64,000 nucleotides of DNA from Scolanthus callimorphus (Eukaryota > Cnidaria > Anthozoa > Actiniaria > Edwardsiidae): contig CM066914.1 of assembly GCA_033964015.1 (NCBI GenBank), forward strand, positions 32,471,492-32,535,491, in the 5' to 3' direction. The translations under genes were made by a program, and so were the position numbers. The notes under the pieces are model-generated. The model ran no database searches. It had not been told where the DNA came from and saw nothing but the letters and a program-made list of their open reading frames with translations. How positions within the stretch are numbered: position 1 is the stretch's first letter; every line of letters begins with the position of its first letter. Shown here in pieces: positions 44,206-56,470 of the stretch.

Positions 44206-44901
44206 GGGTAAAGAATATCATGGCAATGGCACGTGATCTGAAATGGGAAAACATTACACCCAAACCGAGGAGGCCTATTGTGCACTGATATGTGCCGAAG
44301 CGTGCGCGTAGAGAGCAACTGCTTTCCCCAACGCATTGCTTTTCGCATTTCTGGCTGGTTATAAGGTACACAACATTCTTCGTTTTGTATTTGAGGTGGC
44401 TATTGAAGTTGTATTCTTGCCGGTAGTGGTGCTAGAGAAAGTGGCGCTGGCATCCACATATGCGCATGTTTAACGCCTTGTCGCCGCACAACTTCATGCC
44501 TCGCTGAGTTTCTAAGGTTTCGATAGCTGGTAAACGAACTCGCACCAGGTGGTCCCTCAGGTTTGGCAGGCGCCTGAATGCAATTGGTGGTTCTTGTAGC
44601 ACTGCGCGTACCCTGTCAGAGATGCAAGCGATGGGAAATGCGTCACTGACAATCCGTGGGGCGTCACGCATGAGTGGGTGGTACGTCATGACTAGAGAAA
44701 CTCTGTTGTTGTTGCGCTGACGAGATCGCACCTGGAGAACATCGGAACGAGGGTTCTGTGAAACTCTTGTGATGCTGTGATGCTCCGCTGTACAAGATCT
44801 TGTCTGTACCCTCTTGAAATGAGGAATCTCGTGAGCTCATCACAGCGTTGATGGGATGCTTCCTCGGCCCGAGGAAATAATGGAAGCAAAATATGGCTCA
44901 C
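44078..44901 (-). pseudogene. Penelope-like retroelement remnant (RT tail and GIY-YIG start)
   Basis: On the minus strand, 44901-44692 encodes a helical segment with F-L-I-S-R-G-Y-R-Q-D. Then 44731-44432 encodes R-V-S-L-V-M-T-Y-H-P, I-A-F-R-R-L-P-N-L-R-D-H-L-V-R and a Cys-containing linker; finally 44371 onward gives V-Y-L-I-T-S-Q-K-C-E-K-Q-C-V-G-E-S, the start of a GIY-YIG-type nuclease. This order is the C-terminal half of Penelope-like elements. Frames shift at about 44700 and 44400, and the nuclease runs into unrelated repeat after about 44280, so it is inactive. Confidence 0.65.
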
Positions 44902-45185
44902 AAAGTAAGATCGCCGAAGGAAGGAACCAGACTAGATTCTGCTATCCAAACGTTCAAACAGAATGCTTGGATAACGTAGTGAATAATTTCTCTGTGATGT
45001 GCAATGAGGAAAGAACGAACAACTGAGTGAAGCGAGTATGGCGTCTTTCGGTAAGCAAAACGTTTTCACGGGTAATGTTTGTATATAATTCTTTCATTCC
45101 ATATAAGTTATGCTGTGATCTGTGCTGTTTTAGCGGGACAAGCGAAGTTAAGTTTACAACGAATGTCGTCGTTCTTGTAAACCGA

Positions 45186-45550
45186 TACACTCTTTTTTTA
45201 TAAGAACCTTTTTTATACGAACGTTCAGCCTGAAATTCACCTAAATTTTAAGAACATGCTAAGAACATGCCTGAGCCTCAGATAGGAGCAAAGTAAATTT
45301 ATTTTCAGTGATGCGTTCTAAAATCCAAAATCAAATATGCTATTAATAACGACCTTCAATATTGTAATTTATAAACTGTCTTAAATACTTCATTGGTATG
45401 TATCCTCTATAAGATCTATCATATTTCAGGTTCCGACGTCACTGAAATGTAAGAACACCCGTAAGAACATTTCCAGCCTCAAACTGCTCCAAAAATAAGA
45501 ACGGCCTAGCCTCAACTGAAAATTAGACGTTCTTATAAAAAAAGAGTGTA
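45186..45550. mobile_element. MITE with TACACTCTTTTTTTATAAG ends
   Basis: Inverted ends of at least 22 bases reaching AAGAAC, with inner GCCTGAGCCTCAG/CTAGCCTCAACTG motifs. Flanking sequence on the two sides (about 45105-45140 and 45668-45700) shares ATAAGTTATG-TGTGATC, hinting at an older duplication around it. Confidence 0.65.
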
Positions 45551-46020
45551 CCATTTTTACATGTATTTTTAGATCTGTATTGCGGTTTTCATTCGCGCTA
45601 CAAACCCGCAAAGTAAACATGAATAAACGTAATCTTTGTGATAATTTCAAGCTTTCGTAAGATATAAGTTATGTTGTGATCCCTGTCGTATTTTAAAGGG
45701 ATGATCGAGTTTTTTGGTCTACAAGTAATGGCGACCTCTGCGATTTCTTCGATGCAAAATTTAAGTTTAGTGATAGCTCGCGTATTTACAAAGAGCCAAT
45801 CAGGACACAGTCCGAACAATGCTCTTATAATCAGCGCTGAACTCACTGAGGCACATCCAGCAAAACAAGCTCTCTTTTGTTTGGTAAAACTGAAGCTTTG
45901 ACAATAGAATTCTGCTCGATGGTCGAGCAGATCCTCCTCAAACGCAGGGCTAAGGAATACGAAATACTGTATTTGTTGGAGAAAAATGTGAAAATTTTCG
46001 TCCCATGTTTTCACTATCCG

Positions 46021-46039
46021 CCCCCCCCCCCCCCCCCCC
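46021..46039. repeat. C19 homopolymer
   Basis: Nineteen C in a row next to CCTCCACCTGTC-type sequence. Could be the edge of another G/C-tract element. Confidence 0.8.
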
Positions 46040-46379
46040 GAGGTAGTTCTGATTCACGGGTTGCCCGCCTACGTGGGGTCCCTCCACCTGTCATGTGAAC
46101 ACGAGCAAGAAAATAAGAGAGGTACACCATCTAACCAGGTACTCACACCTTCATGTGAACAGGCACTAAGTGACAAGGTCAATTAAATTGTACTAACGAG
46201 TACAAGTTTTCTGCGTAGCGCTTGATGTGTACAATGATTACAAATAAAGATTAATAAAGCGCTAAAATAATGCTATTTCCGACGTTTCGAGGCTACTGCC
46301 TCTTCATCAGGGAAAATGCTCGCCTTTTATTCATCTTTTTTTGTAATCCTAAGCGACAAGGTGGATGCAACTGCATTGC

Positions 46380-46860
46380 CACGTGGTATGACGTCATCGA
46401 TAAACTTGGAAAGGGATGAACCTCAGACAATGAAACTTAGGTGAAGTTGTCAAAGTGGCAAAGGGGGGGGGGATGAACCTCAGACAATGAAACTTAGGTG
46501 AAGTTGTCAAAGTGGCAAAGGGGGGGGGGGGGGTGCAACTGCATGGTTACGTGGCATGACGTCATCGATGACGTCATCAAACGAGAACAAGTTTATATCT
46601 TGGGAAGAGATGAACCTCAGACAACCAAACTTGGGTGAAGTCGTCTAAGAGGCAAAAGTGGCGCAACTGCATGGTTATATAGTTTAACGTCCTGGTTGAT
46701 ATAAACAAATTGTAAAAATATACATCTCAGAAAGGGATATGAGGCTAAGCAGTCAACCTTGGTAGGATGCTTTGTTAGTGGTGAAGAGGGTTCGATTTCG
46801 TGGTCACTCGGGGCTTCATTCGGAGCTTGGCTTGTAGGCAGTGCCTAAATCTATATATTA
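46380..46860 (+). repeat. TGACGTCA minisatellite element, second copy
   Basis: Two tandem copies of GGATGAACCTCAGACAATG-type units with G9-G14 runs, then TGACGTCATCGATGACGTCA and another unit. The right end, GTAGGCAGTGCCTAAATCT, equals the end of the 1208-1668 element. Confidence 0.65.
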
Positions 46861-46869
46861 TGCTTTTTA

Positions 46870-49800
46870 AAATTAGGCAACAATTACAGTGGTATTTGAT
46901 TTGGAATTTCAAGGATAAAAAAAAAAATTTCAATCGTCGCCATGAGCGCCTAACAGTCTGTGTTTCCTGATAACACAAACAAAGTGTTACTGTATTATTT
47001 GCAATAAGAATGTTTGAAAGTGATCATTTAATTATTCATTATTTGAAATGACTGTTATGCATACGCATGGAGCTAAAAAAATGTAAAATAACTGAAGCAG
47101 TTCCAGCAGGAAGGTAGAGGAGGTAATGACATGACAGGCACTAGTATCTCACCCTGTCCACCTCAGCATTCCAGGCTAGTGCCTTGACAATCTGGATAGA
47201 GTGTTTCCGTGAATAAGTAACGACTCTACCTACTTGACTGGGCATGATCCATTATCTTATCTCCACTTGACTCGTCACTTGCATACCGCTAGCACTATCA
47301 ATACGCGAACTTGAATACAATGACGAGCTTTTGGCACTTCGAGACGTAATATTCTCAGCCGTGACCGATTCCTAGCTAAGGGTGTGCCAAAGGTACGTCT
47401 CCGTGAAAGGTAATAGTAGACGCTAAGATTTTTTTATATATAAGAACGGTAGCCTTGGATAAAGGGACAAAAACGGGGTACGTGGTACTATTAACAGTAA
47501 ATGTATGGCAATTCATGGTATTAATTTTTTGGCCTCAGCCTAATATCATCTCCATCTCCGAAAAGACAAAACTAATGTCTATTTCACCCAAGATAGCCAA
47601 GGGAGGTATTTCGCTGTTCAAAATTATCACCGTCATTAAAATCGAAACGTATTATACTTTTATTTTATGTTGATTGATTTGGTTCTTTAAAAGAAACAAT
47701 TTGTCATTTGTGTTTATTTTACCTTAATCGAAATTATACTGCAAATTTACATAAGGTTCCTTAACTTTTTTTTATCAGTTTGTCATCTATATATATGATA
47801 TATATTAATAGCTTTGCACATTACTCATTTTTATTGTCAATACATAACCGCTAACAACATCCTTTATACGAAACAAACGAATAACAGGGCTCGGACTTTG
47901 TTCTCAAACAACAATCGCTAAAAGGAAGATGAAAGTGAAACTTGAATTTGTCTGAGGATGGTTAACGCGAGACACCAACATTTTTACTCGACTCCAATCG
48001 ACGTTTTTTAAATATATTTTTGGATAGCATTGGTCAAGCTTTCTAACACTCTTGCTTTCTATGTTTTATCAACAAACTGTATGGATCTAGTGAGTTATTT
48101 TTTCCTCGGTAATATGGAAACGTAAATAAATAGAAGTAATGTTAGTCAGTTGATTATATTTGTGGTCAAGCCGTCTTGCACCTGCTTGTTATTATTGGGT
48201 GATAAAGACTAACTTAACTCCTCTTAACATCTCACCAGCCTCTCGTTTAAGGCATAATTTCTCCCTGTAGGACATCAGAACCAGCGCATAAACTACTTCA
48301 CTGTTACTTCCAGTAGACGGCCAAACCCATGTCTATTGCACAATTTACCGCCCGGCTATCTTACTCTTCTTGTGTAAATTCGGCTAAAAACAGGGATTGA
48401 AAAATGAATGGCTGCGAGTAGAGAAATGTGGAAAGTGCAGATCAAGAGAACAGAGATGAGCTTTGACGAGATCAAGTTTTATTCTGAATTCGTAAAGGGT
48501 TTGTACACTCTTTTCTACATTATTCTTCTTTTCCAGCATACGAAGTTACAAGACGAGACAGTTTTTTGAGAATGAGAAAACATTATGGCTTGCTAGTACA
48601 TTTCTTTGCCAAGGTATTCAGAAAAAAATAGTTTTATTTGATAATTAAAATACAGAAAAAAGTCATTAGAAATCTAATTGTTGTGAAAGAATCTCAGCGG
48701 TTGCCTACAGCGAATGTACATGAATGTAGGCTACAGTGATAATTTGGGCGGATCTTGCCTTCTGATTGGCTACAAACACACCGTTTATGCATTGTGTAGC
48801 GGGGTAAGAAAAGATTTAGTACGATTTAAGTCGTTTACATATATTTAAACATGACATTCGTCTTTGCTGAACAAATTGAACAGGAACTCTAATATTACTC
48901 AAAATTTTGCCAACATTTTGTCTACATATCATGGCAATTCATTCACATTTTTACAATATTATTTTCGAATTTTTATAGCGATTTAAGTATATAAAACCGT
49001 TTTACGCATTCCCAAAAACTTCAGGAATATATTGAAACCCCAACAGCCGATACATATATTCTGAAAGCTTAGATGGTGACTTTATTTAGTTCATTTTAAA
49101 TCTCTAATAATTTTGATATTGTGATTCATTTTTTGCCTGTATTTTAAAGTATAAGCCTTGAAAACTGGAAATACGAACGCTCGACACTCTGTCTAAATGG
49201 TGAAACATTTTCATTGCTTGAAAGCTAAATTGTCTAGTTGATATCACCGCATGGTGTGCAAAGGATTGTTTGTCAAAACGAAACTCTCCTAGATCCAGCG
49301 AGAGATACTGTAATTTTCACAGTTTTGTTCATCGTACAAGTCAAACAAAGTTAAATTTGACATAAGGCAAAATTTTCTGAGGAGATAGAAATGATAACGT
49401 TTTTATGCTCAATCGTAATATTTTTTAAAATCTGTTTGGAACGCTTGGTGATGCAACAAAAATCGTTCTGATTGGCCAATTTGAGAGCAGGAAACGAGAG
49501 ACTTTTTTAAACCAACTTAGGCTAGTAAACATAGTAGCAGGGACATTTGCATACGCATGCGCGGCTTACATTTATTGAACTCCTTCATGCCTCGGAGAAG
49601 GGTCATGACAGCTCAATGTTTACGGGATTTGATCCTGATATGTGGAACGAAATTGAAATGCATTACTCCAGAATTCGCTTGAAGTTTTTATGTCTCTGCT
49701 GCCTATTCTATAGAAAGGAACATGCAATAGGTTCGAGTTGTTATCAAGGGACGCTCAAAGAAACTCGAGCTTCGTCAATATGGCAGCCATGTTGTCTTGT

Positions 49801-50220
49801 TACATCCTTTAATTGGAGGATGCTTGCTCATTTTAAAGGAGAACCTGAATCAATTCACATATGGTAAGTTTCTCCATAGTAAGCATTGGGCATGTTTTGA
49901 AGTCAATCTTGATAATTCGCGTTTGTGATTGTCGAGAACACAAGTGAAAATTCTGTTTAATTTCAGTTTACAAGTAAATGATCAAACTGTTAATTTTTAA
50001 AACATTTTCTTGTGTTCAAAATTCGCCAACATAAACTAAAACATTTTTTCATTGTAGTACTTTTGTGATTTTTGTTGCAAGTGCAGGTCTTTAACGTCTT
50101 TTAGTTTACAGTTGACGCGGTTTCCATTGTTATTCGTAGGGAATTAACTCGGATAATGAATCTCAACAAACTAAAAGTCGGGGAGGGATTTGAATTCTCC
50201 AGGGAAAGGTTGGGGTTGAT
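46870..50220. other. Long stretch without identifiable features
   Basis: AT-rich. A 106-codon plus ORF at 49547-49867 has no splice or domain support. No terminal repeats were found by eye. Confidence 0.4.
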
Positions 50221-50240
50221 CAATAGAATTGAATTGAATT

Positions 50241-50350
50241 TCTAGGTAAATATATTGCTCATTATGGATTAATAGGTAAATATATGGCTCATTATGGATT
50301 AATAGGTAAATATCTAGTTATTTACCTATTAATCCATAATAAGCCATATA
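50241..50350. repeat. Tandem and inverted AT-rich repeat
   Basis: GGCTCATTATGGATTAATAG with GTAAATAT occurs two to three times in tandem and then once inverted (ACCTATTAATCCATAATAAGCC). Confidence 0.65.
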
Positions 50351-50369
50351 CTTACCTGTAAATCAATAA

Positions 50370-50522
50370 TGTGTGGTTCCAGAAAATACCCCCCCTCCCG
50401 GAAGAGTGTTGAATAGTGACCCCCCTGACCTCTCTGGAATTCCCGAAGAAAAATACAGTATTTGTATGGAAAATATATCCTTTCCTATTATCCTTCCTAT
50501 GGATAATTTCTGGAACCACACA
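50370..50522. mobile_element. GTGTGGTTCC family MITE, intact copy
   Basis: 153 bp; ends TGTGTGGTTCCAGAAA and TTTCTGGAACCACACA, flanked by ATAA on both sides. The interior has CCCCCCCTCCC, GACCCCCCTGACC and TACAGTATTTGTATGGAAA as in the 27251 copy. Confidence 0.75.
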
Positions 50523-50599
50523 ATAAGCCATTTTTACCAAGACTTCAAGGGGCACTGTCACGTTTGTTTCATCAAAATGTTTTAAAATAAGACAAGTGT

Positions 50600-51870
50600 T
50601 CTACAGAAACAACTCCGAACCTATATTCTGTTTCAAATTAGTCTTAAAAAGAAAAAGAGGCTTGTTCAGCCTGTTCGAAAATCACCAATTAGCAATCCAA
50701 TTCCATCCGCTCGATTATACACGAAAATACTCCAAATTTATATTGATCTAGCAGCTGAAAGGTTGGTTAAAAAACGTAGACCATTATTTTGTTGATTTGT
50801 AGGAAGTTTGACTGCATTTAAGCTACTTAAAATGACCCCAAGTTAGACCAAATTTATGATAGACCATGACAGTTGCCCCTTTCACAATGACTAAATTCAA
50901 TTATCAACCCAAACATTTTACTAGTGAATTCAAATCCATACACTTACCCCGAGAAAAAAACATCCAATAATCTCAGTTTATGCATCTATGCTGACTGTCT
51001 GTCTATAACCAAATATTTGCTCCTGATTAGCCTTTATGCGAATCCCGTTGAACGCCACAAAACACGATTTCCGAGAACGCCTTCACTTGAACCATATTGA
51101 GAAGCGTTTGTCCAGTCTACTTGCTTGGTCTCATTGCCCATAGAGTGTGTTTAAGACGTAAACCTGAAAATACAGATAAAATCATGCCCAGGTTAATTGC
51201 ATATCTAATCGTAGAGAGCAACCAACGAGCGCAAAATACCTGAAACTTGCCTTCAGTTTCTCCATCTTGAATCAGTTCCATCCGTTTTGCTAGACACAAC
51301 GTTATGCAAATTGAGCTGTAGCTGTCAGGGCGTGGTACAAATGAAAATAACCAGTAAGGACGTAGTTGCTTTTGTCTCTATTATTTTCGTTCTACAAAGG
51401 AGTTCTTTGGTCTCTAGTCTATTATCCTCGTTCTTTGTGTTGGGGTTTAGGGTATTGTTGTATTATCCAACCAGAGAGGAGCTTTAAGCAGCTACGTACC
51501 GACCAAAATAACAGCGCTTAAATGAGTTGCGCTTTTACAAAAGGCCGCTTGATTGATTGGACTGGCTGTTGTACGAAAACAAAAGACGTAATTCGTGTTT
51601 GGAAACCTTTGTCAATCATAGTTGAATAAAAGTTGTCATTCATTTTCTTCAGCATCACAACTTTATTGTGCATGGTAAAAATTAATTGCAATAAGTTTCT
51701 CTGGGGAACCCACTTCTGTGAAAGCAGCTAAATAACTAACAATAGTTCCTATTGGAATCCGCTATCTTTTTCAATTGTAAACTGTACTCCTTTTCAAAAC
51801 TGTTCAATTCAATGAGAAGAATGCATTTCATTTGTCCCTGTTTTCTGAAAACCTTGTCAACTGTAAACTA
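50600..51870. other. Intergenic, nothing identified
   Basis: No coding, RNA or repeat structure recognised by eye. Confidence 0.4.
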
Positions 51871-51875
51871 AGTCC

Positions 51876-51974
51876 GTTAATTACCTCGATTCTCGGCAAT
51901 AACCCCAATACATCCCTCGGGCCTACGGCCCTTGGGATGTATTGGGGTTATTGCCTCGAATCTCGGTAATTAAC
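51876..51974. repeat. Hairpin, 40-bp arms
   Basis: GTTAATTACC...CAATAACCCCAATACATCCC pairs with 51934-51974 around GGGCCTACGGCCC-type sequence. The few mismatches cluster in one 11-base block (TCGATTCTCGG against GAGATTCGAGG). Confidence 0.75.
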
Positions 51975-52435
51975 TCTAACTAAGTACCAGTAATGTTGAC
52001 ATATTTCATCCATTTTATTTTTTCAGATCTTCTGAATTGTTAGCAGGGGCATTTTCACACCATCAAGGTTGTGATACTACTTGTGACAGAATATGAAACT
52101 AAAGAGCTATAGGGATGGCCTCTAGGCAAGATAAGGGTTGGGTGTTTTTGTAATTGGACGTGTTTCTCTAGAGTCTTAAAATGACTTGTTCTGCCAAGAA
52201 ATAAACTTTATAGATTTAGCCACTGGCTAAAAGATATTTTTCCATGCGAATGGAAAATTGCAATACGTTATTTGACATGAATTAATGTGTCATTCCAAAA
52301 TCTGGGATCCTACAATTAGATTACAAGCACAAAACTTGTATGTATTTTAGAGCAGGATTGCGTGAGCGAAAACTTGAACAGTCAATAAGAAATATATTAT
52401 ATTAATAGAAATATATTGGGTAAGAAGGAATGGGC

Positions 52436-52625
52436 AGCAGTCGCAATAAAAGCTATCCACCCTGGATTTTTTTTAATTTGAACCAACCACCCTGCAGTTC
52501 CAGTGATTTTATCATGACCACCCTGGAAATTGTGCTTACCCACCCTGGAATGTCGTATTTAAGGGTGCCCGCCCTGAAATTCCAAGCTCTTCTTCCATCC
52601 ACCCTGGAATTCTGAGGAACTGCCC
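52436..52625 (+). repeat. CCACCCTGGAATT degenerate tandem repeat
   Basis: Five to seven copies of (C)CACCCTGGAATT-like units at about 30-35-base spacing. Confidence 0.6.
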
Positions 52626-53249
52626 AACTGCCCAATTGGCATGGGGTGGGGCACTCCCTCGTTTATGGTAGATGGATATGCTAGGGTTTTTTTTGGGAGG
52701 CTCCTGAGGTCTGCCATAGGCGTGAGGAGGATAGGTAACAGGTAGGTCTGCCATAGGGTAAAGTTTTTTCTTGTCTCTGATAGGGTATGTATTACAGTAT
52801 GGCTACCAGCACTTAGTGATAAAGAAAGTTTATTTTAGAACCTTTTACACATTAGCAAAATTTTTACTTATTTTTCAAGGAATCACTTCCAGAGCCAAAC
52901 GGGTTACCATGGAAACACTAATTAGCATATGGGTTTATGAGGTCTTGGTCATTCTTTGTTGTTACCAAGTTTGAATTGAATCGAAATATCCAAAACAGAA
53001 TTATACATAGAACATTGTTTGGCCTCTTTGCCCAAGTCTTGTTGTGACATCATTTTTTGCTAATTTGCTATTAGTAAAAATCTTGAGTATCAAATGAGCT
53101 ATGAGCCAAAAGAGCTTTGAACACGAAAAAAACATTCTTTCATATTTTGAATGTGCAATCAAATAAGCCATTAAAATTTCAGCCTTGAGTTGCACTTTAA
53201 CCAAACCTATTATACAATGGCTGACTGCATTTATAAACCGCACCAGGGG

Positions 53250-53515
53250 TTGAGGACCTCCCTTAAAAAGACCCCCTCCCCTGGAATTTCCACTCGTGAA
53301 ACAGACCCCCTCCCCTGGAATTTCCAACCCCATAAATGACCCCCACCCCTGGAATTTCCATTTTTTCTGGCAAAATACCCTTGGGAAATCTTTTTTTGGA
53401 TAAAATGTCCCCTGGAAAATCACCTTTTTTACCCCTCCCCCTTGGAATTTCCAGTCTCTAGACACACCCCCTCTCCTGGAATTTTCAGAGTTTAATACAG
53501 GTCCTCAACCCCCCG
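53250..53515 (+). repeat. CCCCTGGAATTTCCA degenerate tandem repeat
   Basis: At least six copies of CCCCTCCCCTGGAATTTCCA-like units separated by 20-35 bases. Related in sequence to the block at 52436-52625 and to the interior of the GTGTGGTTCC family. Confidence 0.65.
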
Positions 53516-53641
53516 GTTCGGTTTAAAAATGCAATCAGCCAATGAGTAAGACAAGAAGTTTATATTTCATGCTAAAAAAATCATGAATAGTTTATAAGAA
53601 CAATACAATAGAAACACAATAAGAATCAAGGACCGTAGCAT

Positions 53642-53978
53642 CCCGGGGGAGGGGGGCTCCCCCTATTTTTGGGGTGCGAGTACTTGTCATACCTTTTAGG
53701 GTTTAAAATCAGGCCTCTGGTAAAATTAGAAAACTTGCAAAAAAAAAATCATAGGTACCCATTAGAGGTCCATTCTAGCAAATCAATCAAACTACACTTG
53801 TTAGTTGCCTGAATTTCAGACATATTCTCCCTCGTAAAAAATATGAATATATGTCTTGCTGGTACCTTTTTAGGAGCCCAAGTCAACTAAGCGATGCCAT
53901 GTATGGTACCTTTTAGGGATGAAATTGAAAGTTCCTGACAAGCACCCCTGCCCCAAAAATAGGGGAGTCCCCCCTGGG
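53642..53978. mobile_element. hAT-like family copy, complete
   Basis: Begins CCCGGGGGAGGGGGGCTCCCC and ends GGGGAGTCCCCCCTGGG. The interior is a reverse-orientation homologue of 12066-12428 (CTAGCAAATCAATCAA, CTGAATTTCAGAC, GGTACC motifs). Flanking 8-mers do not match, so the insertion is old or rearranged. Confidence 0.7.
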
Positions 53979-54183
53979 CATACTGTAACATGTTGTAAAT
54001 CTGATACAACCACTAGTGGTTGCATAGTAATTTGCATAGCAACTTTAATGAAACATATCAAGTTTCGCTTCCAAATTTTTTAAAACAGACGACACTAGAA
54101 GGGAGGATGTCTTCTCCATTTTTTTAAAGTAGTTTATAACATTTGCACCAATTGACAACTATTTATAGTAAAAATACACTGTA

Positions 54184-54469
54184 ATAGCGGCTTTCACATA
54201 ACTGCTGTGAAAACAATTCATGAGTAATTCACTATCCTATCAAATGCATAGAAATTCGACAATTAACCAATCACAGAGCGAGAGGTGATTCACAATCTTT
54301 CTTTTTTGTCAGCAATTTAATTAGACGTATAATTGTGTAATTATTTTCTCTACACAAACTGATTGGCATAAGGATCAAAGACCATGCTCTTGACCAATCA
54401 CAACCCAAACCAATCACAATTAGCAAGTTATTTGTAATTACTCGTGACAGTCATGTGGAAACTGCTCTA
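54184..54469. mobile_element. MITE family B, copy 2
   Basis: Ends TAGCGGCTTTCACATAACTG and complement GTCATGTGGAAACTGCTCTA. Shares the GAGTAATTC/GTAATTAC interior with 13532-13660. Confidence 0.6.
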
Positions 54470-54499
54470 ATTATGTTTTACTTGTGTCATGGTATGGTC

Positions 54500-56470
54500 T
54501 TTCCGAAAGCCGCCTCTGGCAAAAGCCACCTCTGGCTGAAGTTGTCACTGAAATTTAAAGAAAACAACCAATAAGTCTGATGAGCCTTGAAGACAAAACC
54601 TGCAAGTGTTTATCAAAACTATGGGCCCGCTTCACGCGCAACGAAAGAAAAGTGTGATCGACTACCTGTAAAATGCCTTCTACTATGTCGAAACTAATTA
54701 ATTTTTTTATATTTAACATATAAGAATACAATTGCTTTTGTAAAAGGAACAGCCCTGGAATAGGTCTGCACACCTACAGAGCAATATCATTCACCATCTA
54801 CAGAGCAATATTATTAATTAAATGACTAAAAACCGCTACTAGTATCTTAAAACATGGGGAAATTCGGTAAGACAAAAAAAAAACATGTGAAAAAATACAG
54901 AAAAAATTCCTGCAAAGCCATGGTTTGCTAAAAAACATTCCTACACAAATTCTAACCCGGAAAAAAAAATCCTGCAAAAAAAAAATCCAAAGCCTGCTAC
55001 CTGCCCCTCCCTCCCCCCCCTAAAATTTCTAATGGTCCATCCCTTATAGATCGATTTCAGGGCTGTCAAAATATTTTTAAACTTCTATAGTCTATGAATT
55101 AGTTTGTTTATGTTGAGCAAAATTTACATCTATGTTGTGCAAAATTTATACATTTCCATGACTTCTAAGTTCATGCCTGACAACAATAAATTAAAAGTAA
55201 AATGTCAGTGCATATTGGCACTGATAGACAGCAATAATTATTCCTAGATAGATTTCCACTTGCCTGTCATATGTGAAATACTCTGTGAAGCTTCCCCGCA
55301 GCCAGGAATACATCTTAGGGAATTTCTACAAAATTAAATTAGCGCACAAAAGTTACTCGTTGTAGCCGAACCAAATTGAGAAGTCGAAAATGTCTCAATT
55401 TGAATTGAAAATGTCTCAATTTGAATAGCTTAGATACATTAGAAAATTCAAGAATCATTGTACCGTTATCTAAGTTTGGAGCTGGACGAGTCCTATGATG
55501 ACCAAAAGCTCGCGAGCTTAAAAGATGGCAGCCATACCGATGCGTCAGTTTTTCTTTCATGACATTCTCCCGAGTCTCTCCGCCAAAAGTAAACACAGCC
55601 ACGGCAGTTGTCAGCTCCACTAATATAGATTTAGCCACTGGCTAAAAGCGGAGCTCCCGATTGCATATTTTTCTGTGTTAATGAAACAAAAACAAGGTTG
55701 CCATTGTAGATAGCTTGTCACAGTATGCTTTACAAGAAAAATATATCTTGATATGTATACAGTGTCTTCTTTGGTATGTTGCTACACTGGCACAATAAAG
55801 CTTGGCCTGTTGAAGTAGGGTAAAGAAACTTCCTTCAGAAAAAATAGCATACTTAACCCCTCCCAATGGAATGATTCTAACAAAGAGCAAAAGTGCAATA
55901 AAGAGAAAAGTAATTATTTGCCATGAGTTTTTTAAAATTTGAATCACAATATACATGTCCCATTTATTACATGAGCAGTGTATTTTTACTAAAATATGTC
56001 ATTCCAGAAAAAACCAATACCCTACCAATACCCTACCCCTTTCTTATACCTCCAGCATGAAAACCCTACCCCTTTCGGGTCGAGCATCCCCGTACAATCC
56101 AATATATGGTATACCATGAATGAGCAGAGAAATTCAGAATTAAATAGTTGGTTGCCAATTTTGGTCTTTCCACTCATACAGCTGCACCTTCTTTTTTAAT
56201 TTATTAAAAATTCCACTGAATGGTAAGGGGGGTGGGCCTAGAAGCTCAGAAGGGAGGGCATCCACTTTTGAACATATTTTCTTGTTTTCCCACACTATCA
56301 GCCCCCTCACTTATGTTCTGCCTCCTATGTACTACAGCCATTATGTTAATATTATTTTTGCCTTATGCCATGGATGGCCTGTCCAAGAGCGATCTCTGGC
56401 TGCTGCTTTGTCACTGAAATTGAAAGAGAATAGGAACCCATTAAAAAATGTTGAAACTATAACACAGATC
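54500..56470. other. Intergenic with old duplicated segments
   Basis: 55190-55505 shows distant similarity to 60720-60935 (CTTGCCTGTNATATG; ATTACTGTACCATT-like). An 18-base motif, AAAATGTCTCAATTTGAA, is tandemly doubled at 55388-55425. TATAGATTTAGCCACTGGCT occurs at 52212 and 55624. No gene. Confidence 0.4.

Noticed and set aside
45598..46014. 138-codon minus ORF
   Set aside because: No recognisable domain; both strands are open to similar length, and it abuts a homopolymer.
49547..49867. 106-codon plus ORF
   Set aside because: No acceptor/donor pair, domain or promoter beyond chance.
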